From: Seohaeicola saemankumensis
Lineage (GTDB): Bacteria; Pseudomonadota; Alphaproteobacteria; Rhodobacterales; Rhodobacteraceae
Direction: 5' to 3'
NCBI RefSeq assembly: GCF_020171285.1
Contig: NZ_JAIUZI010000002.1
Coordinates: 394,721-458,720, forward strand
Length of the DNA: 64,000 bases
Position numbers and translations under genes: made by a program. The notes beneath the pieces are model-generated. The model searched no databases and was not told the origin of the DNA. It worked only from the letters and a program-made list of their open reading frames with translations. Positions 8,202 through 16,000 of the stretch are shown here, piece after piece; the first letter of the stretch is position 1; each line of letters opens with the position of its first letter.

Positions 8202-9494
8202 TCAGGCGGTCGCTTTGGCCAGCGCCTGATCCAGATCGGCGATCAGGTCGTCAGGGTCCTCGATGCCGATGGACACCCTGACGACGTTGGGCGCGGCGCC
8301 TGCGGCTTCTTGCTGTTCCAGCGTCAGCTGGCGGTGGGTGGTTGATGCCGAATGGATGATCAATGACCGGGTATCGCCCAGATTGGCCACGTGGCTGAAA
8401 ATCTCGAGCGCGTTGACCAGTTTCACGCAGGCGTCATAGCCACCCTTGACCGCAAAGGTGAACAGCCCGCCGGTGCCCTTGGGATAGCAGCGCTGCGCCC
8501 GTTCGGCATAGGGCGACGACGGCAGGCCGGCGTAGGTGACGTAATCGACCCTGGGGTCGGCCTCGAGCCAGGCGGCGACCTTTTCGGCATTTTCGACGTG
8601 GCGCTGCATGCGCAGCGACAGGGTTTCGATGCCCATCAGCGTGTAATGCGCCGCCTGCGGGTTCATCGTCATGCCCAGATCACGCAGGCCGATGGCGATG
8701 CCGTGGAAGGTAAAGGCCAGCGGACCGAAGGTTTCGTGGAACTTGAGCCCGTGGTAGGCCGGTTCCGGTTCGCTGAGCGAGGGGAACTTGCCCGACGCCG
8801 ACCAGTCGAACTGTCCCGAATCCACGATGCAGCCGCCGGTGACGGTGCCGTTGCCGGTCAGGTACTTGGTGGTCGAATGCACCACCAGCGTCGCGCCCTG
8901 TTCGATGGGACGGCAGAGATAGGGGGTGGCCGAGGTGTTGTCGACGATCAGCGGGATCTGCGCGGCGTCGGCCACATCGGCCAGCGCGCGGATGTCGGTG
9001 ACATAACCGCCGGGGTTGGCGACGGATTCGCAGAACACGGCGCGGGTGTTGTCGTCGATCGCGGCCTTGACCGCGTCCAGGTCATCGGTGTCGACGAATT
9101 TCGCGGACCAGCCAAAGCGTTTGATGGTCTGGCTGAACTGGGTGACGGTGCCGCCGTAGAGCCGGGTCGAGGCCACCACGTTGCAGCCCGGCCCCATCAG
9201 GGGAAAGAGCGCCATGATCTGCGCGGCATGGCCCGAGGAACAGCAGACCGCGCCGACGCCACCCTCGAGCGTGGCGACGCGTTCCTGCAGCACGGCCACG
9301 GTGGGGTTGGTCAGGCGCGAGTAGATAAAGCCCACTTCCTGCAGGTTGAACAGCGCCGCCGCGTGGTCGGCGTCGCGAAAGACATATGCGGTGGTCTGGT
9401 AAATCGGTGTCTGCCGGGCGCCCGTGGCGGGGTCGGGGCGTGCGCCGGCGTGAATTTGAAGGGTGTCAAAGCCGTATGTGGGTCCGTCTGACAT
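8202..9494 (-). CDS. metY: O-acetylhomoserine aminocarboxypropyltransferase (MetY family, PLP-dependent)
   Basis: 430 aa, the usual length for MetY (longer than the ~400 aa of MetZ/MetB). It belongs to the Cys/Met metabolism PLP family: N-terminal GFDTLQIHAGARPDPATGAR, the tyrosine/arginine region FIYSRLTNPTVAVLQERVA, the aspartate in IVDNTSATPYLCRP, and the PLP lysine in VVHSTTKYLTGNGT. The enzyme makes homocysteine from O-acetylhomoserine and sulfide, which is direct sulfhydrylation in methionine synthesis. It starts at 9494 and is divergent from the RHH-like gene, with a good -35/-10 pair at 9553-9582. I looked for a SAM-II-like leader and saw none. Family members can also use cysteine synthesis substrates, so exact specificity is inferred. 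Confidence 0.92.
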   Translation of the reverse strand: MSDGPTYGFDTLQIHAGARPDPATGARQTPIYQTTAYVFRDADHAAALFNLQEVGFIYSRLTNPTVAVLQERVATLEGGVGAVCCSSGHAAQIMALFPLMGPGCNVVASTRLYGGTVTQFSQTIKRFGWSAKFVDTDDLDAVKAAIDDNTRAVFCESVANPGGYVTDIRALADVADAAQIPLIVDNTSATPYLCRPIEQGATLVVHSTTKYLTGNGTVTGGCIVDSGQFDWSASGKFPSLSEPEPAYHGLKFHETFGPLAFTFHGIAIGLRDLGMTMNPQAAHYTLMGIETLSLRMQRHVENAEKVAAWLEADPRVDYVTYAGLPSSPYAERAQRCYPKGTGGLFTFAVKGGYDACVKLVNALEIFSHVANLGDTRSLIIHSASTTHRQLTLEQQEAAGAAPNVVRVSIGIEDPDDLIADLDQALAKATA

Positions 9495-9552
9495 ATGTTC
9501 CTCTCCCTATGTCGAAATGCCTGCACAGGGGTAGGGCATCGGGTGGAGCCTG

Positions 9553-9582
9553 ACAATATCGGACAGGTGTCGCGGCCGTCAA
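9553..9582 (-). promoter_or_regulatory. Predicted metY promoter
   Basis: On the minus strand: TTGACG (9582-9577), 18-bp spacer, TATTGT (9558-9553), leaving a 5' leader of roughly 50 nt. The -35 box touches the repeat cluster at 9582-9641, so a protein bound there would be expected to affect metY too. Confidence 0.5.
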
Positions 9583-9641
9583 ACATACTATCAAACTATG
9601 TTGACAACTGCGCCGAGTTGACATACTTGCATACTATGTTG
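9582..9641. promoter_or_regulatory. Repeat cluster (putative operator) in the metY/RHH divergent promoter region
   Basis: CATACTAT occurs at 9584-9591 and 9630-9637; ACTATGTTG occurs at 9595-9603 and 9633-9641; TTGACA occurs at 9601-9606 and 9618-9623. AACATA (9582-9587) and TATGTT (9597-9602) form a dyad. TTGACA at 9601 with TACTTG at 9624 (17-bp spacing) could be the forward promoter. The region is visibly more AT-rich than its surroundings. Short repeated half-sites of this kind are typical targets of ribbon-helix-helix repressors, and the next gene encodes an RHH-like protein. Confidence 0.5.
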
Positions 9642-9657
9642 GACAAGGAGAGCCACA

Positions 9658-10257
9658 ATGGCACCCACAGCAAAACCTGTTGAGCAGACGCCGGAAATCG
9701 CCGCGAAAGACGACGACAGCGCGCGCAAGCTGCGCCGTGAGAAACGACGCAAGAAGATTGAAAAGGCGACGACGGTGACCTTTAGCCTGCAGCCCGAGGT
9801 TCGAAGCTTTCTGACCGACCAGGCGAAAGAGGCCGGTATGGAACTGAGCTTTTTCATGCAGAAGCTGGTCGACGATCACCTGGTTGCGACCGCCCCCGAG
9901 GACAACCCGATGTCGATCCGTATCCAGGCGCGTCGCGGCGTTCTAGATCATGTCGTCGATCTGGCGCGGAAGATGGATGCGCGCGGAGAATTCAGCGACG
10001 ATTTCATCCTGCGCGTCATTCAGGCGGCGTCGGAGGATCCCGATTTCGTGGAAATGCACCGGATCGCGGTGACCGAGGACCCGGAAAACGAACGCCGCAA
10101 CGCCCGTGCCCGTGCCTCGCTGAACCAGCAGATCGGTCGGCTGATCAAGCGAGCTGCCGGTGCGCGCAGCAAACGTGACGACAACAAGAAGATCATGCGC
10201 GGACAGGCGCAGGACGGGATCCTGACTTCGTTCACCTTGCTGGACAAAGCGGCCTGA
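9658..10257 (+). CDS. RHH-like protein, 199 aa, putative DNA-binding
   Basis: Very polar protein starting MAPTAKPVEQTPEIAAKDDD, then a basic patch (KLRREKRRKKIEKAT). Residues ~43-78 fit a ribbon-helix-helix pattern: a short alternating strand (TTVTFSLQPEV) followed by two helices (RSFLTDQAKEAGM and ELSFFMQKLVDDHL). The rest is helical and charged (VLDHVVDLARKMDARGEF, then a basic C-terminal part RLIKRAAGARSKRDDNKK). The ribosome-binding site AAGGAG is at 9645-9650. The AT-rich repeats just upstream suggest self-regulation and possibly control of divergent metY. I do not recognise the family beyond the RHH resemblance; it could instead be a nucleoid- or RNA-associated helical protein. There is no toxin partner, because the next gene is convergent. 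Confidence 0.65.
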   Translation: MAPTAKPVEQTPEIAAKDDDSARKLRREKRRKKIEKATTVTFSLQPEVRSFLTDQAKEAGMELSFFMQKLVDDHLVATAPEDNPMSIRIQARRGVLDHVVDLARKMDARGEFSDDFILRVIQAASEDPDFVEMHRIAVTEDPENERRNARARASLNQQIGRLIKRAAGARSKRDDNKKIMRGQAQDGILTSFTLLDKAA

Positions 10258-10284
10258 GCCCGACCCGGGTTTGATCCCTGATGG

Positions 10285-10307
10285 GGGCCGTCCGCATCGG
10301 GCGGCCC
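10285..10307. terminator. Hairpin between convergent genes
   Basis: GGGCCG (10285-10290) with CGGCCC (10302-10307), and a partly paired interior. It ends exactly at the stop codon of the minus-strand gene, and TTAAC follows on the plus strand. Likely terminator for the RHH-like gene. Confidence 0.5.
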
Positions 10308-11312
10308 TTAACGCATCCAGAACCCTTCCGAGCGGATCTTGTTGCGGATCATCTGCTCGCGGCGGGGCAGGTTATCGCGGTCGAACAGCGCTCGCACCTT
10401 GTGCCCGCGACCGTGAAAGACCATGCGTTTGATCGGGTCGAAGCCTTTGAGAACCTTCTTGATCTTGTTCGGTGCGGCAACGGTTTCCAGAACCTCGACC
10501 ACGTGGTCGCTTTCGCGGGCGTAAAGCAGCGGGAAGAACCGGTAGTGGCAGCTAACCGACCCGTCGAGATGGCCGGCCGGCAGGGAATCCCGCCCGCCGC
10601 CGAAGGAATGGATCACCAGGGGCAGGGCGATCTGGTCGAGCCAGGGGAACAGATTTTGTCCGACCAGTTCAATGGGCGGGTCATTTCGGATCGACAGAGC
10701 ATACTCCTGAAACCGCTGGCCGAATTCGTGCGGGCAGCGGAAATAGAAGAACCCGGCGTTGAAATAGAGAAACCGGCGCCAGTATTCCTGTGGCTGAGAA
10801 GTGTCGAGAGAGCTGTCGAAATCCAGGCCGAACCGGTCGTAGAGCGACTTCCAGATCGCCGCGTATCCGGGGCCGTAGAGCGTCGGCTCGGGCCAGGTGC
10901 CTTCGCGGCGCAGCGATGCGCCGGGGCGGTCGAAATCGAACGGCACCGACGTCACGTCGCCGGTGATCAGCGTGTCGGTGTCGAAGAACACAAAGGGTTC
11001 GCCCATGGGCAGGGCGTGCAGCAATTCGATCTTGTTGCCATGGGGATAACCCTGACCGAAGTGGTGGTTTTCGAACGGCAGGATTTCGGCCCCGAGCCGG
11101 TCCAGCGCCGCCAGAACCTCGCTATTGCGGATAGACGGATCATCCGTCCAGCGCGGACCTGCCTGCGGCACGGCGGCAAACAACCGCCCGTCAAAGTTCG
11201 GGCTGCAATGGCGCAGCGAGGCGGCGAACAGGACGGCCTCGTATTGCAGCCGGCCGGATTGGCCGACAATCACGATATTGAACGGTTGGCGGGACGCCTG
11301 TTTTTTTGCCAT
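10308..11312 (-). CDS. Putative GT-A-like glycosyltransferase family protein, 334 aa
   Basis: Starts MAKKQASRQPFNIVIVGQSG. The layout is that of a nucleotide-diphospho-sugar transferase fold: a first beta-alpha unit (FNIVIVGQSGRLQYEAVLFAAS), then the acidic motif VFFDTDTLI around residues 118-126, a DxD-like metal/nucleotide site. Further conserved-looking blocks are LYFNAGFFYFRCP and LVGQNLFPWLDQIALPLVIH. A basic tail follows (KIKKVLKGFDPIKRMVFHG). No signal peptide or membrane helix is seen, so it should act in the cytoplasm. No polysaccharide genes are adjacent, so the acceptor is unknown. It is monocistronic, facing the Pro/Ala repeat gene across a 150-bp divergent region. The glycosyltransferase call is inferred from motif and order. 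Confidence 0.6.
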   Translation of the reverse strand: MAKKQASRQPFNIVIVGQSGRLQYEAVLFAASLRHCSPNFDGRLFAAVPQAGPRWTDDPSIRNSEVLAALDRLGAEILPFENHHFGQGYPHGNKIELLHALPMGEPFVFFDTDTLITGDVTSVPFDFDRPGASLRREGTWPEPTLYGPGYAAIWKSLYDRFGLDFDSSLDTSQPQEYWRRFLYFNAGFFYFRCPHEFGQRFQEYALSIRNDPPIELVGQNLFPWLDQIALPLVIHSFGGGRDSLPAGHLDGSVSCHYRFFPLLYARESDHVVEVLETVAAPNKIKKVLKGFDPIKRMVFHGRGHKVRALFDRDNLPRREQMIRNKIRSEGFWMR

Positions 11313-11462
11313 ACTCGATCTCAGCCGCGGTTTCGTGGCGGCCCCCGTTGTTGCGGGCAGTATAGGGTGCGCGGCGTCATCTCAAAACCCTGCATTTTCA
11401 GGGAATCACGATTTGTCAGAGGGCGCGACGCAAATTGGTTTTGTGCAAATTAGGGGTGACCT

Positions 11463-12122
11463 ATGTTTGAAATCTTTCTGGTGATGATGGCCGCGGCGAT
11501 TCAAATGCAGCCTGTGGATGACGCCGGCGCGCCACCACCCGGGCTTGCGGTATCAGAAGCCGCGCCCGGCGTCGCGACCGCCGCCGAAGCGCCGCCCGCC
11601 TTCCTTGCTCCTGCGCCAAGCTCTGACGCGCCGCCGGTTTTTCTGGCGCCCGCGCAACAGGCCGAGGCACCGCCCGCATTCCTGGCGCCTGCACAGACCG
11701 CCGAGGCGCCGCCCGCCTTTCTGGCGCCGGCTCCCTCCGGCCTTCAGGCGGAGCCACAGGTGCCAACGGGGCAGTTTACAACAGCGACCGAAGTCCGCCC
11801 GATCCTGAACGCCACACGCGGCAACTGGATCGCGGTGCGCGATTTCAACGGCAAGGATCTGCTCTATGTGACCCATCTTTGGTCCTGGCGTTGTGGTCTG
11901 CTGGAAATGCGGATCGGTGTGAACGGGGCAGAGCCGCAGGTCTGGCCGATGCCGCCCTGTCACCAGGATGAAGCGGCGCCGAACGCGGTCAAGCCGGAAG
12001 ACGGTCTGCCCTATGGCGAATTCCCGCAAGGGTCGATCGCGATGATCGAGGTGCGGATCACCTATGACGATCTTGGCACGGACAGCGCCCGGTTCAACCG
12101 TCAGGGGGTGCAGATCCCGTAG
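11463..12122 (+). CDS. Hypothetical protein with four Pro/Ala-rich 13-residue repeats
   Basis: 219 aa. A short hydrophobic N-terminus (MFEIFLVMMAAAIQ) may be a signal or anchor. Residues 40-91 are four tandem 13-residue units built on AEAPPAFLAPA. The C-terminal ~115 residues form a small domain (VRPILNATRGNWIAVRDFNG; DLLYVTHLWSWRCGLLEMRI; PPCH; GSIAMIEVRITYDDL) containing two cysteines (WRCGL and PPCHQ) that could pair if exported. AGGGG lies just upstream of the start. The repeat block probably acts as a flexible linker through the cell wall zone, letting the C-terminal domain stand off the membrane. No function recognised. It is monocistronic, with only a short hairpin after it (12132-12148). 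Confidence 0.68.
   Translation: MFEIFLVMMAAAIQMQPVDDAGAPPPGLAVSEAAPGVATAAEAPPAFLAPAPSSDAPPVFLAPAQQAEAPPAFLAPAQTAEAPPAFLAPAPSGLQAEPQVPTGQFTTATEVRPILNATRGNWIAVRDFNGKDLLYVTHLWSWRCGLLEMRIGVNGAEPQVWPMPPCHQDEAAPNAVKPEDGLPYGEFPQGSIAMIEVRITYDDLGTDSARFNRQGVQIP
11580..11735 (+). repeat. Four in-frame 39-bp tandem repeats
   Basis: 4 x 39 bp encoding 13-residue units, all containing APP(A/V)FLAPA. Differences between units lie mostly at third positions and at the three spacer residues (AAE, SSD, QAE, TAE), so the array is old enough to have diverged but has kept its protein register. Confidence 0.9.
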
Positions 12123-12188
12123 CGGCCGCCATGCCCAAAGACTGGGCAGGTGTCGGCCCCATGACCCGGTGATCGTCGATTTCAAAAA

Positions 12189-12204
12189 TTTACCAATTGA
12201 TAAA
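12189..12204. promoter_or_regulatory. Possible degenerate RutR-like operator upstream of preT
   Basis: TTTACCAATTGATAAA is a near-palindrome that matches the RutR-type consensus (TTGACCA-N2-TGGTCAA) at 11 of 14 fixed positions. It sits about 50 bp before preT in an AT-rich stretch. The clear RutR site at 16001 in the same region makes this plausible, but the match is weak and any AT-rich dyad could score similarly. Confidence 0.35.
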
Positions 12205-12256
12205 AAAATAAATTGTGGCACTCTGTGATCAAGAAACGCATCACGGGGAGACACCG

Positions 12257-13591
12257 ATGGCACCTGGCCAAATGGCATCTGGACTGGCGGCGGGACGGCT
12301 GACAGCGGCTGAGATCGACGCGAATTTTGATGATCTGCACCCGGCCTACGCGCCGCACGAAGCGGCCGTGGCGGCGGATCGCTGTTATTTCTGCTACGAC
12401 GCGCCCTGCACCACGGCCTGTCCGACCGACATCGACATCCCGCTGTTCATCCGACAGATCCAGACCGGTCAGCCCGAGGCCGCGGCAAGGACGATTTTCG
12501 ACCAGAACATTCTGGGAGGGATCTGTGCACGGGTTTGCCCCACGGAAACCCTGTGCGAGGAGGCCTGTGTGCGCGAAACCGCTGAGGGCAAGCCGGTCGA
12601 GATCGGTCGGTTGCAGCGCTATGCGACCGATACCGTGATGTCTGCGGGGGTTCACCCGTATTCCCGTGCGCCCGAAACCGGCAAATCCGTTGCGGTGGTC
12701 GGCGCGGGGCCGGCTGGGCTGGCCTGTGCGCACCGTCTGGCCATGCTGGGGCATGAGGTCGTGATCTATGAATCCCGGCCCAAGGCCGGCGGGCTGAACG
12801 AATTCGGAATTGCCGCCTACAAGGCCACCGGAGGCTTTGCCCAGAGCGAAGTCGACTGGTTGTTGCAGATCGGTGGTATCACAATCGAAACGGGCCGGGC
12901 GTTGGGCGGTGAGCTGACGCTGGATGGCCTGAAGGCCGACCATGACGCGGTGTTCCTCTCCATCGGTCTGGGCGGTGTCAACGCGTTGCGCGTACCGGAC
13001 GAGAACATGCCCGGTGTGCGCAACGCGGTCGATTTCATTGCCGAACTGCGCCAGGCAGAGAACCTGTCGGCGCTAGCGGTCGGGCGCAACGTGGTGGTTA
13101 TCGGCGGCGGCATGACGGCGGTGGACGCAGCTGTTCAGTCCAAGCTGCTGGGCGCGGAGAACGTCACCATCGCCTATCGCCGGGGCCGTGACGCCATGCC
13201 TGCCAGCCGGTACGAACAGGATCTGGCGGCGTCAAAGGGCGTGCGGCTGATGTTCAACGTGATGCCGGTCGGGTTAACGGGCACAGAGGCGCTGACGGCT
13301 GTCGATCTGGAATATACGCAGGTCGTGGATGGCCGCGTGACGGGCACGGGCGAAACGGTGACGCTGCCGGCTGACCAGCTGTTCAAGGCGATCGGCCAGA
13401 CCCTGGACGGCGCCCCCGGGGCGCTGGCCCTGGAGGGGGGCAAGATCGCGGTCAGTGATGGCGGGCGCACCTCGATCGACGGTGTATGGGCCGGGGGCGA
13501 CTGTGCCGCTGGCGGCGACGATCTGACCGTGACGGCGGTCGCCGAAGGCCGCGACGCGGCGATGGATATTCACAAAGCGCTGGTGGGTTGA
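12257..13591 (+). CDS. preT: NAD-dependent dihydropyrimidine dehydrogenase, subunit PreT
   Basis: 444 aa glutamate-synthase-small-subunit-like flavoprotein. The N-terminal Fe-S domain has the cysteine runs CYFCYDAPCTTACP and GICARVCPTETLCEEACV. An FAD-binding GAGPAG motif follows (VAVVGAGPAGLACAHRLAML), then a second dinucleotide site (NVVVIGGGMTAVDAAVQ) for NAD(H), and the C-terminal FAD loop GVWAGGDCAAGG. With PreA it reduces uracil/thymine to dihydro forms, or runs in reverse, the first step of reductive pyrimidine breakdown. The start at 12257 has GGGGAG at 12245-12250; an in-frame start 42 nt upstream is less likely. The stop codon sits in the loop of a hairpin (13582-13600), and preA follows 57 bp later. 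Confidence 0.93.
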   Translation: MAPGQMASGLAAGRLTAAEIDANFDDLHPAYAPHEAAVAADRCYFCYDAPCTTACPTDIDIPLFIRQIQTGQPEAAARTIFDQNILGGICARVCPTETLCEEACVRETAEGKPVEIGRLQRYATDTVMSAGVHPYSRAPETGKSVAVVGAGPAGLACAHRLAMLGHEVVIYESRPKAGGLNEFGIAAYKATGGFAQSEVDWLLQIGGITIETGRALGGELTLDGLKADHDAVFLSIGLGGVNALRVPDENMPGVRNAVDFIAELRQAENLSALAVGRNVVVIGGGMTAVDAAVQSKLLGAENVTIAYRRGRDAMPASRYEQDLAASKGVRLMFNVMPVGLTGTEALTAVDLEYTQVVDGRVTGTGETVTLPADQLFKAIGQTLDGAPGALALEGGKIAVSDGGRTSIDGVWAGGDCAAGGDDLTVTAVAEGRDAAMDIHKALVG

Positions 13592-13600
13592 AAACCCACC
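13582..13600 (+). repeat. Hairpin carrying the preT stop codon
   Basis: GGTGGGTT (13582-13589) with AACCCACC (13593-13600), 3-nt loop. The preT stop TGA (13589-13591) spans the end of the first arm and the loop. No U-run follows, so it is not a classical terminator; it may protect the 3' end or tune expression between preT and preA. Confidence 0.6.
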
Positions 13601-13648
13601 CTACACGGGACGGCAGTGCGCAGCCGTTTCGGGACAGGGAGTTGCAAA

Positions 13649-14953
13649 ATGGCTGACTTGACGACTGATTTTCTGGGCATTTCGAGCCCCAACCCGTTCT
13701 GGCTGGCCTCGGCGCCGCCAACGGACAAGGAATACAATGTGCGCCGCGCCTTTGAGGCGGGTTGGGGCGGTGTGGTTTGGAAGACGCTCGGCGCCGAAGG
13801 GCCGCCGGTGGTCAACGTCAACGGGCCGCGATATGGCGCGCTGTATGGGGCTGACCGGCGGCTGCTGGGGCTCAACAACATCGAGTTGATTACCGACCGG
13901 CCGCTGGAGGTGAACCTGGAGGAGATCGCCAGGGTCAAATCCGACTACCCGGATCGCGCGGTGATCGTGTCGCTGATGGTGCCCTGCGAAGAGGCGGAGT
14001 GGAAGGCGATCCTGCCGCGCGTGGCGGAGACCGGGGCCGATGGGATCGAGCTGAACTTCGGCTGCCCCCACGGGATGAGCGAACGGGGCATGGGCGCGGC
14101 CGTGGGGCAGGTGCCGGAGTACATCGAGATGGTGACGCGCTGGTGCAAGGAGAATTACGACAGGCCGGTGATCGTCAAGCTGACGCCGAACATCACCGAC
14201 ATCCGCTATCCGGCTCGGGCCGCGCACAATGGCGGGGCGGATGCGGTTTCTCTCATCAATACAATCAGTTCCATCACTTCGGTAAACCTTGACAATTTCA
14301 GCCCGGAGCCGTCGATCGACGGCAAGGGCAGCCATGGCGGATACTGTGGGCCGGCGGTGAAGCCGATCGCGATGAACATGGTGGCCGAGATCGCTCGCGA
14401 TCCGGAAACCAGGGGTCTGCCGATTTCCGGCATCGGCGGTGTCACCACCTGGCGCGATGCGGCGGAGTTCATGAGCCTTGGCGCGGGGAATGTTCAGGTT
14501 TGTACCGCCGCGATGACCTATGGTTTCCGTATTGTACAAGAAATGACCGCCGGTCTGAGCCAGTGGATGGACGAAAAGGGCTACACCTCGGTGCAGGACT
14601 TTGTCGGCCGCGCGGTGCCCAATGTCACCGACTGGCAGTATCTGAACCTGAACTACGTGGCCAAGGCGAAGATCGACCAGGAGCAGTGCATCAAGTGTGG
14701 GCGTTGCTATGCCGCCTGCGAAGATACCTCGCACCAGGCGATCTGGATGAAAGAGGGGCGCGTGTTCGAGGTCAACGACGCCGAATGCGTGGCCTGCAAT
14801 CTCTGCGTCGATGTCTGCCCGGTGGAGAACTGTATCTCGATGGTCGAGATGGCGCCGGGAACGGTGGACCCGCGCACCGGTCGCACGGTGCAGGACAGCT
14901 ACGCCAACTGGACCACCCACCCCAACAACCCGGGGGCGCAGGCGGCCGAGTGA
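13649..14953 (+). CDS. preA: NAD-dependent dihydropyrimidine dehydrogenase, subunit PreA
   Basis: 434 aa. The N-terminal ~330 residues form a dihydroorotate-dehydrogenase-like FMN TIM barrel (ISSPNPFWLASAPPTDKEYN; ELNFGCPHGMSERGMGAAVG; ISGIGGVTTWRDAAEFMSLG). The C-terminal ferredoxin module has two 4Fe-4S motifs, CIKCGRCYAAC and CVACNLCVDVCP. The pyrimidine is reduced at the FMN using electrons relayed from PreT through these clusters. The catalytic cysteine region of this family lies near the FNFGCPH-like block seen here as NFGCPH. The start at 13649 is the first position that opens the conserved N-terminus. It is followed by the AT-rich double palindrome at 14953-15000. Confidence 0.94.
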   Translation: MADLTTDFLGISSPNPFWLASAPPTDKEYNVRRAFEAGWGGVVWKTLGAEGPPVVNVNGPRYGALYGADRRLLGLNNIELITDRPLEVNLEEIARVKSDYPDRAVIVSLMVPCEEAEWKAILPRVAETGADGIELNFGCPHGMSERGMGAAVGQVPEYIEMVTRWCKENYDRPVIVKLTPNITDIRYPARAAHNGGADAVSLINTISSITSVNLDNFSPEPSIDGKGSHGGYCGPAVKPIAMNMVAEIARDPETRGLPISGIGGVTTWRDAAEFMSLGAGNVQVCTAAMTYGFRIVQEMTAGLSQWMDEKGYTSVQDFVGRAVPNVTDWQYLNLNYVAKAKIDQEQCIKCGRCYAACEDTSHQAIWMKEGRVFEVNDAECVACNLCVDVCPVENCISMVEMAPGTVDPRTGRTVQDSYANWTTHPNNPGAQAAE

Positions 14954-15000
14954 GATTTTTCGCCGAAAAATCTCGGGCGAGAAAATTCGGCGAATTTTCT
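14953..15000. repeat. AT-rich double palindrome (bidirectional terminator-like element)
   Basis: Two perfect inverted repeats in a row: AGATTTTTCG/CGAAAAATCT (14953-14962, 14964-14973) and AGAAAATTCG/CGAATTTTCT (14980-14989, 14991-15000). It begins at the last base of the preA stop codon and ends in the stop codon of the convergent small gene. It is the same kind of element as 44650-44696. Likely a transcription barrier acting in both directions. Confidence 0.7.
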
Positions 15001-15230
15001 TAAAAAAGGATGTGGACGGGGCCGCCGTGGCAGATGACGATGTATTGGTCGGCGGTTTGGATCAAGTGGTAGCCGCGGCGCTGGATTTCGTCCTGGAACC
15101 GGTCCCGGCCGACTTCCCGGTCGACCCAGGCCAGGGATCGTCGTACCACGGCGCCGCGCCGGGCGGATTTGGTGGCGAACATCTGGTCGAGCCAGCGTTG
15201 TGCCTGATCGGGATGCGGCTGGTCTAGCAT
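15000..15230 (-). CDS. Small conserved basic protein, 76 aa
   Basis: MLDQPHPDQAQRWLDQMFAT at the start, then a basic middle (KSARRGAVVRRSLAWVDREV) and a C-terminus LIQTADQYIVICHGGPVHIL. It resembles a short Rhodobacterales family sometimes mislabelled as phosphoribosylanthranilate isomerase; the length rules out that enzyme. The segment RDRFQDEIQRRGYHLIQT looks like a helix followed by strands. The start at 15230 is chosen because the residues encoded upstream of it do not look conserved and would overlap the rutR tail region. It lies 34 bp downstream of rutR on the same strand and could be co-transcribed with it. Function unknown. Confidence 0.6.
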   Translation of the reverse strand: MLDQPHPDQAQRWLDQMFATKSARRGAVVRRSLAWVDREVGRDRFQDEIQRRGYHLIQTADQYIVICHGGPVHILF

Positions 15231-15264
15231 CCTTTTAGTGTTCCCGATCAGGGTTAAGGTCCGG

Positions 15265-15873
15265 TTAAGGCGCCAGCAGCCGCCTGTAGAGAGTGTCGAT
15301 GAAGGCCGGTGCGGCATCAAAGGGGTCTTCGTCGCCCAGGACCGCGCGGATCTGCACGTCGAAGTCCGCGTAGTGCTGGGTCAGCGACCAGATCGAGAAC
15401 ACCAGGTGGTAGGGATGCACCTGGGCGATCCGGCCCTGTCGCATCCATGTCTCGATCAGGGTGGTCTTTTCGTCGACCAGCGATTTGAGGTCGCGGGACA
15501 GCACCGGTTCGATCCGGGGGGCGCCCTGGACGATCTCATTCGCGAAGAGCCGCGATTCCCTTGGGTAGTCGCGGCTCATCTGCAGTTTGCGCCGGACATA
15601 GGCGAGGATTTCTTCCAGCGGGTCGCCATCGGGGTCGATGGCCCGCAGCGGATCAAGCCAGGTGTCCAGCAGCCGGGCCAGCACCGCCTGGTGGATCGCT
15701 TCCTTGGATGGGAAGTAATACAGCAGGTTGGGTTTGCTGAGCCCTGCGGCGGAGGCGATCTGGTCGAGGGTGGCGCCGCGGAAGCCTTGAGCCGAAAAGA
15801 CATCGAGTGCGGCCTCCAGAATGGCGGCGCGGTTCTTTTTCTGGATGCGGGTCGGCGCACGGTTGGATGGCAT
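15265..15873 (-). CDS. rutR: TetR-family pyrimidine regulator RutR
   Basis: 202 aa. The N-terminal TetR helix-turn-helix has ILEAALDVFSAQGFRGATLD and SKPNLLYYFPSKEAIHQAVL. The ligand domain matches RutR strongly: KLQMSRDYPRESRLFANEI, QGAPRIEPVLSRDLKSLVDE, WMRQGRIAQVHPYHLVFSIW, TQHYADFDVQI. RutR senses uracil/thymine and releases DNA. The start at 15873 is preferred; a longer in-frame version would begin in the hyuC promoter. It is divergent from hyuC, and the operator at 16001-16018 lies between them, so it should repress the pyrimidine-degradation operon and perhaps itself. In this organism the targets are reductive-pathway genes (preTA, hydA, hyuC) rather than rutA-G, none of which appear in the window. 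Confidence 0.93.
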   Translation of the reverse strand: MPSNRAPTRIQKKNRAAILEAALDVFSAQGFRGATLDQIASAAGLSKPNLLYYFPSKEAIHQAVLARLLDTWLDPLRAIDPDGDPLEEILAYVRRKLQMSRDYPRESRLFANEIVQGAPRIEPVLSRDLKSLVDEKTTLIETWMRQGRIAQVHPYHLVFSIWSLTQHYADFDVQIRAVLGDEDPFDAAPAFIDTLYRRLLAP

Positions 15874-16000
15874 GGCGTCCTTGGGTCCTTTGTCCGGTTT
15901 GATATGCCCGAATTTTGCTGTTTCCTGCACGAAAAAGCGTGGTTTCCTCAGGTGCCGTGCCGCTAATTCTTGACTGGTGCCCCGCCCGTGATAGCGTGAG

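Noticed and set aside
9495..9657. SAM-II riboswitch upstream of metY
   Set aside because: Searched by eye for the conserved SAM-II core; the sequence shows promoter-like boxes and repeats but no matching pairing pattern.
9658..10257. Antitoxin of a type II toxin-antitoxin system
   Set aside because: RHH-like, but at 199 aa too long for a typical antitoxin and with no toxin gene on the same strand.
11580..11735. CRISPR array or non-coding repeat
   Set aside because: 39-bp units are in frame, encode a Pro/Ala motif and have no spacers.
13601..14920. Minus-strand open frame of 439 codons opposite preA
   Set aside because: Shadow of preA, which has two 4Fe-4S motifs and the FMN barrel in the plus frame.
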